In this document: piece by piece, positions 1 to 12,500 of the stretch
Layout of the letters: each line of letters opens with the position of its first letter
Numbering within the stretch: the first letter of the stretch is position 1
From: Strongylocentrotus droebachiensis
Lineage: Eukaryota; Echinodermata; Echinoidea; Camarodonta; Strongylocentrotidae
Reading direction: 5' to 3'
Assembly (NCBI GenBank): GCA_035222895.1
Contig: JAVYIG010002094.1
Location: forward strand, 208,096 to 272,095
DNA: 64,000 nucleotides
The notes under the pieces: model-generated
Databases searched by the model: none
What the model saw: the letters and a program-made list of their open reading frames with translations, nothing else
What the model was told of the DNA's origin: nothing
Program-made: the position numbers and the translations under genes

Positions 1-944
1 CATAATGATGATTGTTAGCCGACACAACCAGCCGTTTTACCATTTCAAATCGGCCTGCATATATGACGTACTATCAAGTCCATGATCAGGAAACGTATTA
101 ACATGTTAAAGTACAAACACTTTTCCCATAATTATATACTACATAAATAAGATAAGACAATGTTTCAAACAAACAACATCAACAGAAGGCGCTTACTTGC
201 ATTCTATAGCATGTGTCAAATGTGCCTAGTGGTTATGGAAAAGGGATTAATGGTATTTGCCCATTTTATTGTATGTCTGTTTACGTTTATATACACAATC
301 ATGCATGTACGCTTTTAGTTTCAAGTTTCAAGTTTTATATATCTTTCTTTCATACACACATTACAAATATGACATGAATATAAAAGAGTGAAACAGAATA
401 TGGCGTTACAATAGAAAGATGAGGTGACCTTGGTTGAAAGCAAGGCTTGTGGATTTAAGGTCCCTCATGAACAAACTCGTCAAATAAAAATAATGCGTAC
501 ATTTAAATGCTTACAAAACTAAACTAACTAAACAACTGAGAAAATATTAAACATAAGTAAGTACAATAAAATCTACTGACTACTAAATAATGGCTATAAA
601 CAACAGGAACAGGAATATACTACGAGCAACAGGACTGAAACACAGACAAAAACTAAACAAGACAGACAGATGAATAGATGTGAGAAACGGGAGTAGAATT
701 ATGCTGACCTATATAGCAAATAATTTTCTTAAATATTGATCACAACTATAAATCTAGACGATATCGACTCAAATATAGTAACTTTTAAACTCTAATATGA
801 GTTTATTTTTCTTACTAGAATATTCAAAATGTTATTTTAATGTTAATTAATTCGCTCAATAACGATTTATGACAATTAACTCCTCCCTCTCCATCTCATG
901 TTTTACCACCGCCCTTGCAGACATTTAATATAGTGTTCTGTAGA
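1..944. other. Gene-free AT-rich flank
   Basis: No open frame, splice pattern or RNA fold stands out on either strand. The stretch is AT-rich and single copy within the window. It ends in the 8-bp target duplication (937-944) of the next element. Confidence 0.6.
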
Positions 945-949
945 CAGGC

Positions 950-1520
950 GCGGATCCAGGGGGGGGGGGGGGCGAGCGGGCCTTGCCCCCCCCCCCCCCC
1001 CCACGCAAAAAAAAAAAAAAAAAAAAAAAGGAGAGAGAGAGAGAGAGAAGGAAAAGAAGGGAAAGGGAAAGAGGAGATAAAGGGAAGGACAAAAGAGGAA
1101 AAAGAAAAGAAAAGAAGGGGGATATCAGTTGCAATTTTCCCGCCAACAAGTTGTGGATCGGGGGGGGGGCAAAAGGCCCTAGCCTCCCCCCCCCCCGTCC
1201 CCGCTAAAAAAAAGAGAGAAGGAAGGAAAAGGAAAAGAGGAGAGCTACAAGGGAACAAAAAAGAGGATGAAAAAAAGAAAAGGGAGAAAAGAAGGGGAGA
1301 TTAGTTGCGGTTAATCCCGCCAACAATGTGTGGAGCGGGGTGGGGACCAAAATGACCTTGCCCCTCCTCCCCCCCCCCCCCAGCAAACCTAAACAAGAGA
1401 TAAGGAAGAGAAGGGAAAGGGAAACAGGAGAGAAAGGGAAAGAAAAAAAAGAGAATGAAGAAAGGTAAGGGATATCAGTTGCAATTTTCCCGCCAACAAG
1501 GTGTAGATCGGAGGGGGGGG
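950..1520. repeat. Three ~190-bp tandem modules with G/C runs and purine tracts
   Basis: Each module has a G run, a CCTTGCCC-like C run, a GA-rich purine tract and then a conserved GTTGCAATTTTCCCGCCAAC-like segment (near 1128, 1307 and 1478). The translated frames here are low-complexity Lys/Arg/Glu or Phe/Leu/Ser strings and are not genes. Confidence 0.7.
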
Positions 1521-1869
1521 GGGCACTGGCGTACTGATAGGGGAGGGGGGGGGGGGGGCTTTGGAGAAATAGAATTCAAACGTGGTTTATTTCTAATTCC
1601 ATAACGGTGGTTTACAAATAATGCTGAAATGAGATAATTTTCCGAGATATTTCCTCACTTTATGCGTTTGTTGGAAAATGACAAATTCCTAAATTTACAG
1701 CCAGACAAGAAAATGCTTCTTGAGATGCCTACATATCAGGGCCCGCGGAACGGCGGGGATCGGGATCCTCGAGCCCCCCCCCCCACGCTTTCTTTGAAAA
1801 AGTATATTAAAGAGAAATAGAAAGAAAGAGAGCGAGAAAGAAAAGATAGTTAACTGCCAGTGTCACATT

Positions 1870-2260
1870 ATAATGGGGTATCAAAATATGCTCATCTGAC
1901 CATGATTAAATGCCTAAAACCCCAAGGGCTCTGCCCCCTAGATTCCACCTAGGGCCCTAAGGCGGGCCCTTAGAAGCTCATCTGGCGGTCATTTAATGCC
2001 TAAAACCCCTGATTTCGGGGGGCTCTGCCCCCTGGACCCCACGCCAATTAGTGACCTGCCACTGTAACAATTAGGTATCAAAATAATGCTCATCTGACCG
2101 TAATTAAATGCCTAAAACTCCTGAACTTCCGGGGCTCTGCCCCCTGGACCCCGCCTAGGGCCCTAAGGCGGACCCCTGAATGCTAATCTGACCGTAAATT
2201 AAAACCTTAAACCCCCGAGCTTCCGGGGCGGACAAGGTATCAACATAATTTTGTTCATCT
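1870..2260. repeat. Four degenerate ~90-115-bp tandem units
   Basis: The phrase TGCTCATCTGACC recurs near 1889, 1975, 2088 and 2180. Each copy is followed by AAATGCCTAAAACCCC and GGGCTCTGCCCCCTGGA-like text. It is non-coding and lies inside the hAT-like composite. Confidence 0.65.
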
Positions 2261-2389
2261 GACCGCAGGCGCGTAGCCAGAGGGGCGGTGGGGTGGTCCC
2301 CCCATAAACGCCGGCCAAAAAAAGAGAGGAGTGAAAAGGAAGAGGACGTAGGAAGAAAAGGGAATAGACAAAGAACATTTTTGAAATTC

Positions 2390-3760
2390 AGACAAGGATT
2401 AAGAGTCGAGAACGGTACAACGAATCGTCTTCTTTCTCTAATGAATTAATGAAACGTCAAAGCTTCCGCGCTTCGCGTGGGGGAGGGGAGGGGGAACTGA
2501 ATTCAGACGAGGATAATTTTCGAGAACGGTACAACGAATCGTCTTCTTTCTGTAATAATTTAATGAAACGTCGAAGCTTCCGCGCTTCGCGCGGAAGGGG
2601 GGGGGGGGGAATTAATTTAGACAAGGATTAAGAGTCGAGAACGGTACGACGAATCGTCTTTTTTCTCTAATGCTTTAATGAAACGTAAAAGCTTCCGCGT
2701 TTCGCGGGGGAGGGGGAAAAACTGAATTTAGACAAAGATTAAGAGTCGAGAATGGTACAACGAATCGTCTTCTTTCTCTAATGATTTAATGAAACTTAAA
2801 AGCTTCCGCGCTTCGCGCGGGAGGGGGGAAACTGAAATTAGACGAGGATAAAAAGTCATAACGGTACAACGAATCGTCTTCTTTCTCTAATGATTTAATG
2901 AAACGTAAAAGCTTCCGCGTTTTGCGCGGGTGGGGGGAAAATGAATTTAGACGAGGATTAAAAATAATGAAACGTAAAAGCTTCCGCGCTTCGCACGGGT
3001 GGGGGAAACTAAATTATTTTCGAGAGCGGAACAACGAATCGTCTTCTTTCTCTAATGATTTAATGAAACGTAAAAGCTTCCGCGCTTCGCGCGGGAGGGG
3101 GGAAACTGAAATTAGACGAGGATTAAAAGTCATAACGGTACAACGAATCGTCTTCTTTCGCTAATGATATAATGAAACGTCGAAGCTTCCGCGCTTCGCG
3201 CGGGAGGGGGAAACTGAATTTAGACAAGGATTAAGAGCCGGGAACGGTACAACGAATCGTCTTCTTTCTCTAATATTTTAATGAAACGTCGAAGCTTCCG
3301 CGCTTTGCGCGGGAGTCGGGGGGGGGGGGAGAGGAACTGAATTTAGACAAGGATTAAGAGTCGAGAACGGTACAACGAATCGTCTTCTTTCTCTAATGAT
3401 TAAATGAAACGTAAAAGCTTGGGGGAAACTGAATTTAGACGAAGATTAGGAGTCGATAACGACACAACGAATCGTCTTCTTTCTCTAATAATTTAATGAA
3501 ACGTCGAAGCGCGGTAGGGGGGATGGGGATGGGGAAACTGAATTTAGACAAGGATTAAGAGTCTAGAACGGTACAACGAATCGTCTTCTTTCTCTAATGA
3601 TTTAATGAAACGTAAAAGCTTTCGCGCTTCTCGCGGGATGGCCGGGGGGAACATAATTCAGACGAGGATTATTTTTGGGAATGGTACAACGAATCGTCTT
3701 CTTTCTCTAATAATTTATTGAAATGTCAAAGCTTCCGCGCTTCGCGGAGGAGGGAGGGGG
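2390..3760. repeat. Tandem array of about 13 hairpin-bearing ~112-bp units
   Basis: Each unit holds ATGAAACGT(C/A)AAAGC, a short strong hairpin CCGCGCTTCGCGCGG, a G run, GAATTTAGACAAGGATTA, and ACGGTACAACGAATCGTC followed by TTCTTTCTCTAAT. Units start near 2449, 2562, 2677, 2788, 2898, 3062, 3171, 3280, 3402, 3497, 3606 and 3716, with one partial unit near 2968. The same repeat fills the arrays at 20990-22440 and 28445-30650. Confidence 0.85.
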
Positions 3761-3891
3761 AAAACTCGCCCCTCCCTGCACGCACCCATCCCTAATTACG
3801 TCACTGCTGGTCACCATTACGTACCAATATTTGGCTCGCATAATTTCAAATTTGGGCCTCCCCCCCCTAAGAAATCCTGGATCCGCGCCTG

Positions 3892-6196
3892 TCTGTAGAC
3901 CAAGACAACACAAACTTGTTAACAAATTCGTTGTTATTTAAATTCTCTCTAGTATAATTATATGGAAGATAAATTCAATATTGTACAGTCAGTTTACATC
4001 TCAAATGCAGCTGTGCACATATTTAAAACATTAGACATGGCAACCAAGTCACAATGAAAACCACATATTATTATTAAAAACATTTACGAGACCAGCTTTG
4101 CCTTCGTGCTTCATTATGTTGTCATCCCTTTGGAATTAAGTATTATGTGGAGGTCCTACATAAACAGCACAACAATTTCACCGTTCATTTCCGATTCTCT
4201 TGAATTCATAACGACTGAAATAAGATCCATTCAAGTTGCAAACTTCCGACGAATCAACACCTTCCCAGTTGCATGTACCTGCATGGGGTCTTGCGGTACT
4301 GCAAAATATTTCGGTAACAAGGTGAAATTGCGCATTTGCCAGGTATATTGAGGTTCATTTGTAAAATATATTCCACATGTTACAGAATGTTGCAATATAA
4401 TGTTTTCTCTACAGTTGTATTAGAAAAAAGATATACAGGCTAGTACAATAGAATTTTAAATTCTTGACGATAATATTTTGGAGAGTGCAAGTTTTATAAT
4501 TTGTTTGATAGTCTGTTAAATAAAGAGGACTGTTTCATTGTTAAAGTATCTCACCCGTCTACATTTCAAGCACTATAGGTTTTTTTTTATTTTTTTTTAT
4601 ATAGGCGACAGAAGGGGATCGCAACTGTTTATTTCAGTTCATCCTCGTGAAGCAATTGCTTATACATAAACCCAACGATCGGAAATAATAAATCTCTTAA
4701 AGGTTTTGTTTGAATCCCATGATCTCTTTTTCAGCCAATATGACAGTCTGAAGAACTTTGCAGGAATTGTGAATATGTCACGTATGTCCTATCTGTCAGC
4801 AGTGTCCTATAGTATTCAAATTATGCAAGGAAACCTGTTTACGTTTAAGACTTCACTGTCAGACGCTATTGAGTGAATGATTGACTTGCTTTGGTAATAA
4901 AAAGAGCTGTAAGCTAAATGTACATTTGTTTATTATGTATGACCAACCATTCGGTACAATGGTCTAAAAATCAGACTAATTAAACGAGCGTGCTCGCTAA
5001 ATTCAATTCGACAACTAATGATCATTATTTTCTCACAAAAAGACATTTTCAAACCTTTTTGTTTTGAGGGAAGTTCTAAATTATTATTATCTTTCAAATG
5101 ACGTTGGAATTTAACCTCGTCATTTTTTTTTGGCCTGCACATAGGACATAGTACCCGTTTTAACTTCAATAAACTGTATTGTAATTGGGTGGCGAAAGGT
5201 TAACGTAGGGTGGTGAAGAATAAATATTCCACTTTATCCATAGACAATGTACATGATGCTAGGGTGGTGAAAAATTAATATTCCAGTTTATCCATAGACA
5301 ATGTTCATGACGCTAGGGTGGTGAAAAGTTAGCGTAGGGTGGTGAAGAATAAATATTCAACTTTATCCATCGACAATGTATACATGGCGCTGATGTGGTA
5401 AAGAGTTGAGATCGTGAAAAATTATATCCATAGAAAATATGTACATGACGGTGACATAATGGTGAATAGTTTCTGTGATTTGGTATTTAAAGAGTCAATG
5501 CCCCTTTTCCCAGAGAAAAGGCATATTTATTTATTTATTTATTTATTTATTTATCTATTGATGCATGTTCACAATTTCACAATTCATCGAAGTTAACATC
5601 ACATGAAAAATGAATATAATATAACAAATCATTTCAATACTACAATCCATTTGAATTGACTTCACATGAAAAAGAATATAACAATGATTTATCAAAGACA
5701 TGTTGCAACTAATATACAGTTTGAAGAAAGAACACACAAGGTGATGACATATAGGCAAATGAGAGCTTGAATCGTTACAACACCTTTCAAATATATAACA
5801 TATGACAAATAAAATTCATGCATGACTTATAATGGTGCGGGGATATATTGCAATTCAAAAGAAGATTATAACTTTTTAATTTCTAACATACATGAGGTGA
5901 GGTCTTAGTATAATTCTTTGATTTGCCCCTTAGTACTGCGCTTTACCCCCCCCCCCCCCCCCCCCCTCCTCCCTCCATCATCTTCTCTCATTATATCCGA
6001 CCACCATGCCTATTTTAATTGGTAGCCAGCCATCGTTGCACTCACGGATACAATACACAAAGCATATATTGCGTGTGTGGTAGTATAGCGGTTGTATATG
6101 TACAATGCGATCCTTACACTTATCAAATTGGCAATTTTTACACATTGGTAGGGCTACCTTCATCTCCGATCAGGTGTGTGAAGAAAAGCTTCACCC
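3892..6196. other. Gene-free interval with simple repeats
   Basis: No supported gene. An 81-codon open frame at 4106-4351 ends in cysteines and a possible donor (CAG followed by GTATAT near 4341) but matches nothing I recognise. The interval holds a minisatellite (5203-5460), a TTTA microsatellite (5524-5556), two copies of a TTCACATGAAAAA-containing repeat near 5600-5690, and a C run near 5947-5970. Confidence 0.5.
5203..5460. repeat. Minisatellite, ~70-bp units
   Basis: Units repeat AGGGTGGTGAA, AATAAATATTCCA, CTTTATCCATAGACAATGT and CATGACGCT with small changes. About three and a half units are visible, the last ones degenerate. Confidence 0.75.
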
Positions 6197-7922
6197 TGTT
6201 TCCACATAGAATGCTGGATTACATGACTCACTTTATGCAAATATCTTTTAACACGTGACCCCGCAACATTACTTTGTCAAGTTCCTTTGTTTCTAAACAC
6301 CTTGAACTCGTGAACCCGCTTGACTCCTCGCAGTCCGTGTCACGAGTTTAACCATCACACATCTCTTCTTCGCCTCCTGTTTTACAGGTAATTTACCATA
6401 TTTTGTATTATACTTATATTTAAGTAAATCATTATTATCATGTTACATAACTTTGTACGGTGGTACTGATGTATGATTGGATATGTTCTGATGTTCGCAT
6501 TGGTAGATATCGTTGTTTTAAGGGAAGAATTTAAGTTAAGAAAGTGTAGCTTTCTTACAACTATTTGTGAAGCGTTATACTGTATGGGTGAATGGTACCC
6601 GCGAATATATATATTTCACATTGTACATAACTATTTAGCTTTCTTACTTAAAGATATGAGCTAATCAATATGTTGTCGTTTATGAACCACTATTGTGATT
6701 CTAGTTAGCCTGTGACATATTCTAGTTGGGGAAATATTATTACGATTTTCCATATTCGATTTGATAACGTGTTGAGAGATTTCCATCTCAGAAGGAGATA
6801 ACCTTCGATTTGACAATGAACCGGCCAGATTTTGCTAGTCTATAAGTCCATACTTTCTTATAATATGTATCGAGTTATTATGTCGTTTATTTTGTTCAGG
6901 ATCTTACATTATCATGCCAAGATAATATTCATGTTAATATGTGTTCCGATATACCAGGGATTGGTGTGGAATTGGTGTACAACTTTATAATCATTTATCT
7001 ATGATACATTGGTGTCTGCGTGATTAGACTAAGTACGTTCACAAGGTGTGTAAGGGAGTGAGCGTATCGTTGAGAACAAAGAAAGGATTACAACTTTTAA
7101 CTAATAGTACCAGTACAAGTATTACCTTGACAAAGAGGAACTTGGGCTTTTTAGGTTTGTTTGTCTCAACTCTGTAATCTGTATAGAGCAGGTACTATAG
7201 TATTAGTAGCTGAAGTAAATATGCTTTAGCCGTCACTATTATATATGTATGAGTGGGCTTTATTATGGTCCAAACGCTCATGTATCTTTACAGTATGTAT
7301 TAAGATAGAGAACAACAATTATTATTCATTTGCACGATATATGTCTAGTTTACGAAAGCACTATATATCACTCGGTAGTCTCCAGTTGTATATTATTAGT
7401 CAGACATGTATAAATCTATTTAGTCTATTCCTTTTATGTTAGTTATAGTTTCTTCGTTATAATTAGTTAGTACATATTTGTTATCGTCTTGTTTACTTTA
7501 TTTAGGTTTAGTCGAGTTAGATATTGGTTATCTTCGTAGTTCAGCAGTTATACGTTTCGAGTATTTGATATTACGTTAATAGTTACTATACGTTATCCAT
7601 TCTAGTGAATGATAGGTCTTTGTTTGGTTAAATATTGGAAAGGGACATGTTGTTGATATTTACTTTGCCATTTCATCTAATGGCTAAGTGTGGATGTAAA
7701 CCTATATATTAGTAGGATAGGAACTATAGAAGTGTATATTTTGTGAGTTTGTTTGTTGAATACGAATATTCAATTATGTTTATGTATATTATTATTTGTT
7801 ATTAAAAGGCAGTCCGTGTCACGAGTTTAACCATCACACATCTCTTCTTCGCCTCCTGTTTTACAGACTCATCTCATCTCTATTTTTGGTACCCTACTCT
7901 TACAAACGTAACGAGGGCTACA
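6197..7922 (+). repeat. 5' LTR of the Gypsy element
   Basis: It matches 14184-15909 at a constant offset of 7987. It ends GGGCTACA immediately before the primer-binding region. It contains an internal 58-bp direct repeat (6330-6387 and 7809-7866) flanking a 1.42-kb AT-rich stretch. Confidence 0.9.
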
Positions 7923-7924
7923 TT

Positions 7925-7940
7925 TGGCGTAGTCGGCAGG
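7925..7940 (+). other. Primer-binding site, tRNA-Ser type
   Basis: TGGCGTAGTCGGCAGG lies two bases after the 5' LTR. It is complementary to a tRNA 3' end reading CCTGCCGACTACG plus CCA, which is the end of eukaryotic tRNA-Ser. The assignment rests on memory of tRNA-Ser sequences. Confidence 0.7.
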
Positions 7941-8492
7941 GTCGGACAGATTGTCAGTCTTTTAAAACACAGGACGGCACTATATTGCGGAGGAAGAAGG
8001 ACACCACGACCGTGTCCCAACATTGACAGGGAGGTATCAAAACGGACGCCGAACTTGAGCAGACGAGGATCTGAACTGACTGTGGGAAGGATCGGAACTG
8101 ACGACGGTCTTGAGCAGACGAGGATCTGGACTGACTGTTGGATGGATCAGAGCAGACATCACTCAAGGGAATAATCTATAATCGTTTAAGTGATATAATT
8201 TATTGGTATAATTTATTGTCGTTTCATATTTATTCGAATGTAACCAATTTGTTTTGAGCCTGTTAATCTAATGTTTCTTTTCTTCCTCTTATTTACGATT
8301 GGAGAGTGCCTTTTGTTTGACACATTCATCACAACAAATTATATCTTATCTGATGTAAATGTTTAAACCTAACCATTTTTATTTTATTTCATTAATCACG
8401 ACCTGTCTACAGCTTCTCTATATCCCCTGACTTTATCATATTCTTAATATAAAGATTTTTTTCGTAAAGTTCTATAATACCCAAAATTTATA

Positions 8493-9497
8493 ATGGCCAC
8501 TCGAGCAGAACCAACACTCATGTTTGATAACCCACTCAACCTGTCCGCCCAACCAGACGTGCCACCCACAATTACGGGACCAGCATTTACACAAGTAAGG
8601 GGAGTCCCTATCTTCAATGGGAGGGAATCCAAAATATCTGTTGAAGATTGGGTTAGGGACATTGAGTATTTTTTCATAGCGAGTCGCACACCACCCTCTC
8701 TTCAATACTCCACCATCGTGAGGAATTTAGGAGGGGAAGCACGTCGCCTCATTCTAAATTTACCCCTGGAGGAGCAGACGGCAGCAGATGCAGTGGAGGA
8801 GCTGAAGGCAGAGTATGGGGACACTCCAACAGAGGACCCGTTCGCCGCCTTCTACGAGCGAATGCAACGAAACGGCGAGACCGCTCAATCCTATGCCATC
8901 GCGCTGCAGTCGCTCTTCCAGGAAATCCAGAGGGAATTCCCGACAGCGGTCAGCGAAGCACAGAGGGACTCGATTATGTGCACCCAGTTCATGCGAGGTC
9001 TTAGGGAGGAGGATCTGCGGCTTCGTCTCGCACCAATGAGGCCTCGGGTGATGACTTTTAGGAACCTGCGGGAGGAGGTCCGACGGATTGCAAGGGAGCG
9101 CCATACCAAGGCAAGGAGGCCCGCGACTGTGTACGCACATCAGTCGTCTAACAATCCGGATGAGAGCCAGGGGAAGCTCGCTCAAATATCCAAGAACACG
9201 GAGGACGTGTTGAGACTGGTAGCGGATATCCGGGACCAGCAGGGGAGAACTGATGAGCGGGTAGCTTCCCTGGACAGAAGATTAAAGGCCTTGGAAGTGC
9301 AAGAGCCGGCTACATCTACGCGCCCTTCATCTACGCGCCCTTCATCGGACTGCTGGGAGTGTGGTCAGGATGGGCACTGGAGGAGGGATTGCCCAAATCG
9401 GAGGAGCACTCCCTCCAAGCGGAGGAGAGCCCCGATCAGTTCGGACATAACCGGGAGCCAAAATGACGCCCTACACCAAGCGAGTCGTTTAAACTGA
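8493..9497 (+). CDS. gag: Gag-like protein of the Gypsy element
   Basis: A 334-residue frame beginning in the normal place downstream of the primer-binding site. The middle section resembles Ty3/Gypsy capsid, with YERMQRNGETAQSYAIALQ-like helices. A CCHC zinc knuckle (CWECGQDGHWRRDC) lies near residues 287-300, as expected for nucleocapsid RNA binding. A stretch of Arg-rich sequence follows. It is a fossil mobile-element gene, not a host gene. Confidence 0.9.
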   Translation: MATRAEPTLMFDNPLNLSAQPDVPPTITGPAFTQVRGVPIFNGRESKISVEDWVRDIEYFFIASRTPPSLQYSTIVRNLGGEARRLILNLPLEEQTAADAVEELKAEYGDTPTEDPFAAFYERMQRNGETAQSYAIALQSLFQEIQREFPTAVSEAQRDSIMCTQFMRGLREEDLRLRLAPMRPRVMTFRNLREEVRRIARERHTKARRPATVYAHQSSNNPDESQGKLAQISKNTEDVLRLVADIRDQQGRTDERVASLDRRLKALEVQEPATSTRPSSTRPSSDCWECGQDGHWRRDCPNRRSTPSKRRRAPISSDITGSQNDALHQASRLN

Positions 9498-9529
9498 TTC
9501 GGCCCGCACCGAAGTTAAAGAAAGGGAGT

Positions 9530-12500
9530 GTGGGCAAAATTAATTTAAATAATAGTTTACCAAATAATAGTCTATCAAATAATAGTTTACCAAGTAATAG
9601 TATCCAGCAGAATAGAATCGACCCAGAACTTATACCAGTGATCGGCCCAACAAACCTGGACACGGTGGTCATCAATGGTGTACCTGCCTCTACACTAATT
9701 GATTCGGGCTCCCAGGTGACTACTGTTTCATCCTCCTTCATTTCCTCCCATCCGTCCCTTTGTATTTTATCCCCTACTCCCTCCCCAGTACAGATTAGAG
9801 GCGCTGGAAGTCACCCTTTGGCTCACGGAGGAGTTATCCTTCTAGAGGTAGAGTGCTTGGGCCGCACTTATTCCAAAGTCCCAGCCTTCATCGTCTCCCC
9901 AGGGAGCTATGGACCCGGTGTCGACGCTCTCATCGGCACCAACCTCATCAGACTAGCCCAGCAAGACCAGGTGAGGTTACACGGTGCGACATACCTGCAG
10001 GTAGTGGAGAGGCAGAACAAGGCATGGTCGGCTGCTTGCTCTGCAATCGAAAGCCGTCGACCAGGGGACGCCCGGGGAAATCTGGGAATAGCAGTTCACC
10101 GTGGCCGAGGGCGAAGGATTGAGCCGGGCTCGGAAGTGGAGGTTATGTGCCAGGTAGCCAGGAACTGCCCGAGCTGTACAGCTATAGTGGAGCCAATTTG
10201 GCATTCAACCAAGGGATCTCGGATGATGGTAGGAAGGACACTCGTAGATGCGTCTCCGGGTTGCTACATACCAATCCGAGTCTTGAATGTGTCCGATAGA
10301 CCCATCACCATCGGCAAGAATGTCCCTCTGGCTCAACTTTTCCTGGTGTGTGCCATCGAAGAAGCCCCTAAGGATCAGCTCACACCTCCTTCAGGACCTT
10401 CCCCGTTGCTGGCACAGACCTCAGCGAGCTTCCCTGAACTCGACTTAGCCAGCTCCCCCATTACTCCGGAAGAGAAGTTGCGGCTGGAGCATCTTCTTGC
10501 TGAATACTCAGACGTGTTCTCACAAAATGACTTTGATTACGGGTTGGCTAAGGACATCGAACATGACATCCCACTTATAGATGAAGATCCATTCCGTCTT
10601 CCCTACCGGCGAATTCCCCCTGCTCAGTTCCAAGAGGTGAGACGACACATCCAGGAGATGGAAAAGGCAGGAGTAATCAAGAAAAGTCATAGCCCGTACG
10701 CTTCTCCCATTGTGGTGGTACGCAAGAAGGATGACTCCATTCGTCTATGCATAGATTACCGTCACCTGAATAGCAAGACGAGACGGGATGCTTTCCCAAT
10801 GCCCAGGATTGATGAGGCCCTCGATGCCCTTGGGAATGCAAAGTATTTCACCACCCTGGACTTAACAAGTGGGTATTGGCAGGTAAAGGTTGCGGAGAAG
10901 GATCGACCAAAGACGGCCTTTACGACTCCTATGGGGCTCTTTGAATGTATCAGGATGCCGTTTGGTCTCCAGAATGCTCCGGCAACTTTCCAGCGCCTGA
11001 TGACGTCATGTCTAGGGGACCAACAGTTCGAGTCCCTATTAATCTACTTGGATGACATCATCGTTTTCTCCAGCTCCTTTGAAGATCACCTTAATCGCCT
11101 AACTCTGGTATTTAATCGGCTCCGTCAACAAGGGTTGAAATTAAAACCTAGGAAGTGTCACCTCCTTCAGACCAAGGTCAAGTATCTGGGTCATGTGATT
11201 AGCCAGGAGGGAATCGAGACTGACCCTGAGAAAACCTCCTCTGTGACGGACTGGCCTCGTCCGAAGAACAGCAAGGACGTACGTAGATTCTTAGGTTTCA
11301 CAGGTTACTATAGGAGGTTTGTCCCAGGGTATGCGAAAACGGCGAAGCCATTGTTTCAGCTCACTGAAGGAGGTGGTCGACGCAAGGCTACCCGGAAACC
11401 ACTCCCTCCCTTCAATTGGACTGAGGAATGTGAAGCGGCCTTCGAGCTACTCAAATCAAAACTAACGTCGCCTCCAGTACTCGGCTTCCCAGACTTTGAG
11501 ACCCCATTCCTTCTTGAGGTTGATGCGTCTGGTTCTGGCCTTGGGGCAGTCATCAGTCAACTCCAGGATGGTAAGAAGAGGGTGATTGCTTTCGCAAGCA
11601 AGGCCTTATCACCATCCGAGAGCAAATACCCAGCTCATAAGCTTGAATTCCTGGGGTTGAAGTGGGCTGTGGTAGACAAGTTTCGTGAGTATCTCCTAGG
11701 TCGCCGATTCCATGTCCTGACCGACAACAATCCACTCCTATATGTCACCAGTTCGGCAAAGCTGGATGCAACTGGCCAGCGATGGGTTGCAGCACTTGCA
11801 GACTTTGATTTCAGTGTTGAATACAGGAGTGGGAGGCTCAACGCCGCAGCAGACGCTCTTTCAAGGTTGCCAGAGGCGTCGGCTGGAGTACCAACTCAAG
11901 ATGTGCAAGTCGACTGCAGCCATTTAGCAGTGTCAGCCGTTCTGCAAGGAGGATTGCAACCGTCTGGATTTGTACATCCCACAGCTCTCCAGTTGGCAGC
12001 CGGTGCATCTAACCCAGGCTCTCCAGGCAACCAAGGTGAAAGTGAGACGGGAACACCCTCCATCGACATCATTCCAGTGGAAAAGCTTGCTCGGCAGCAA
12101 AGATCGGATCCTGATCTGTCGGTAGTTATGCCGTATGTGGAGCGAGGCTCCAAACCTACCAAGCAGGAGTTTCAAGTGTGCTCTCCAGATGCTAAGCTCA
12201 TTCTCAGGCAGTACCAACGCCTAGAACTAAAGTCAGGAGTTCTTCATCGGCGGTACCAGGACTCTGCTGGGACACTGCGTCATCAACTGCTACTCCCACG
12301 TTGTCATCACAAACTGGTTCTTGGTCACCTCCATGATGATGTTGGTCACCCTGGGGCTGAACGAACTCTGGACAATCTTCGACAGCGTTTCTTCTGGGCA
12401 AGGATGGCACAAGATGTGCATGCCTGGTGTACCACCTGTAGGCGATGCTGCCTGAGGAAGACACCGACTTCAGGGAACCGTGCTCCCCTTTCGAGCATCC

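Larger units (their letters stand above)
945..3891. mobile_element. Non-autonomous hAT-like element with CAGGCGCGG termini
   Basis: The ends are inverted copies of CAGGCGCGGATCCAGG (945 onward, and its complement ending at 3891). The 8-bp direct repeat TCTGTAGA lies just outside both ends (937-944 and 3892-3899). An 8-bp duplication with CAGG-type ends fits the hAT superfamily. No transposase frame is present, so it must move in trans. The interior is composite: three G/C-run modules with purine tracts (950-1520), a unit starting near 1525, a set of ~100-bp repeats (1870-2260), a second transposon-like terminus CAGGCGCGTAGCCAG at about 2268, then a long tandem array to 3760. It looks like several related elements nested into one another. 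Confidence 0.8.

Noticed and set aside
896-1386. Open frames rich in Lys/Arg/Glu or Phe/Leu/Ser/Pro
   Set aside because: They are translations of purine tracts and G/C runs; no domain, start context or splice pattern supports them.
2390-3760. Regular repeats with hairpins, CRISPR-like at first sight
   Set aside because: The whole ~112-bp unit is conserved with no unique spacers, the setting is eukaryotic, and the array sits in a transposon.
4106-4351. 81-codon frame ending in cysteines with a donor-like GTATAT
   Set aside because: No acceptor, partner exon or recognisable domain; it does not align with the lectin gene exons.
6473-7442. Short frames in the LTRs, identical at 14460-15429
   Set aside because: Identical only because the two LTRs are recent copies; no domain is present.
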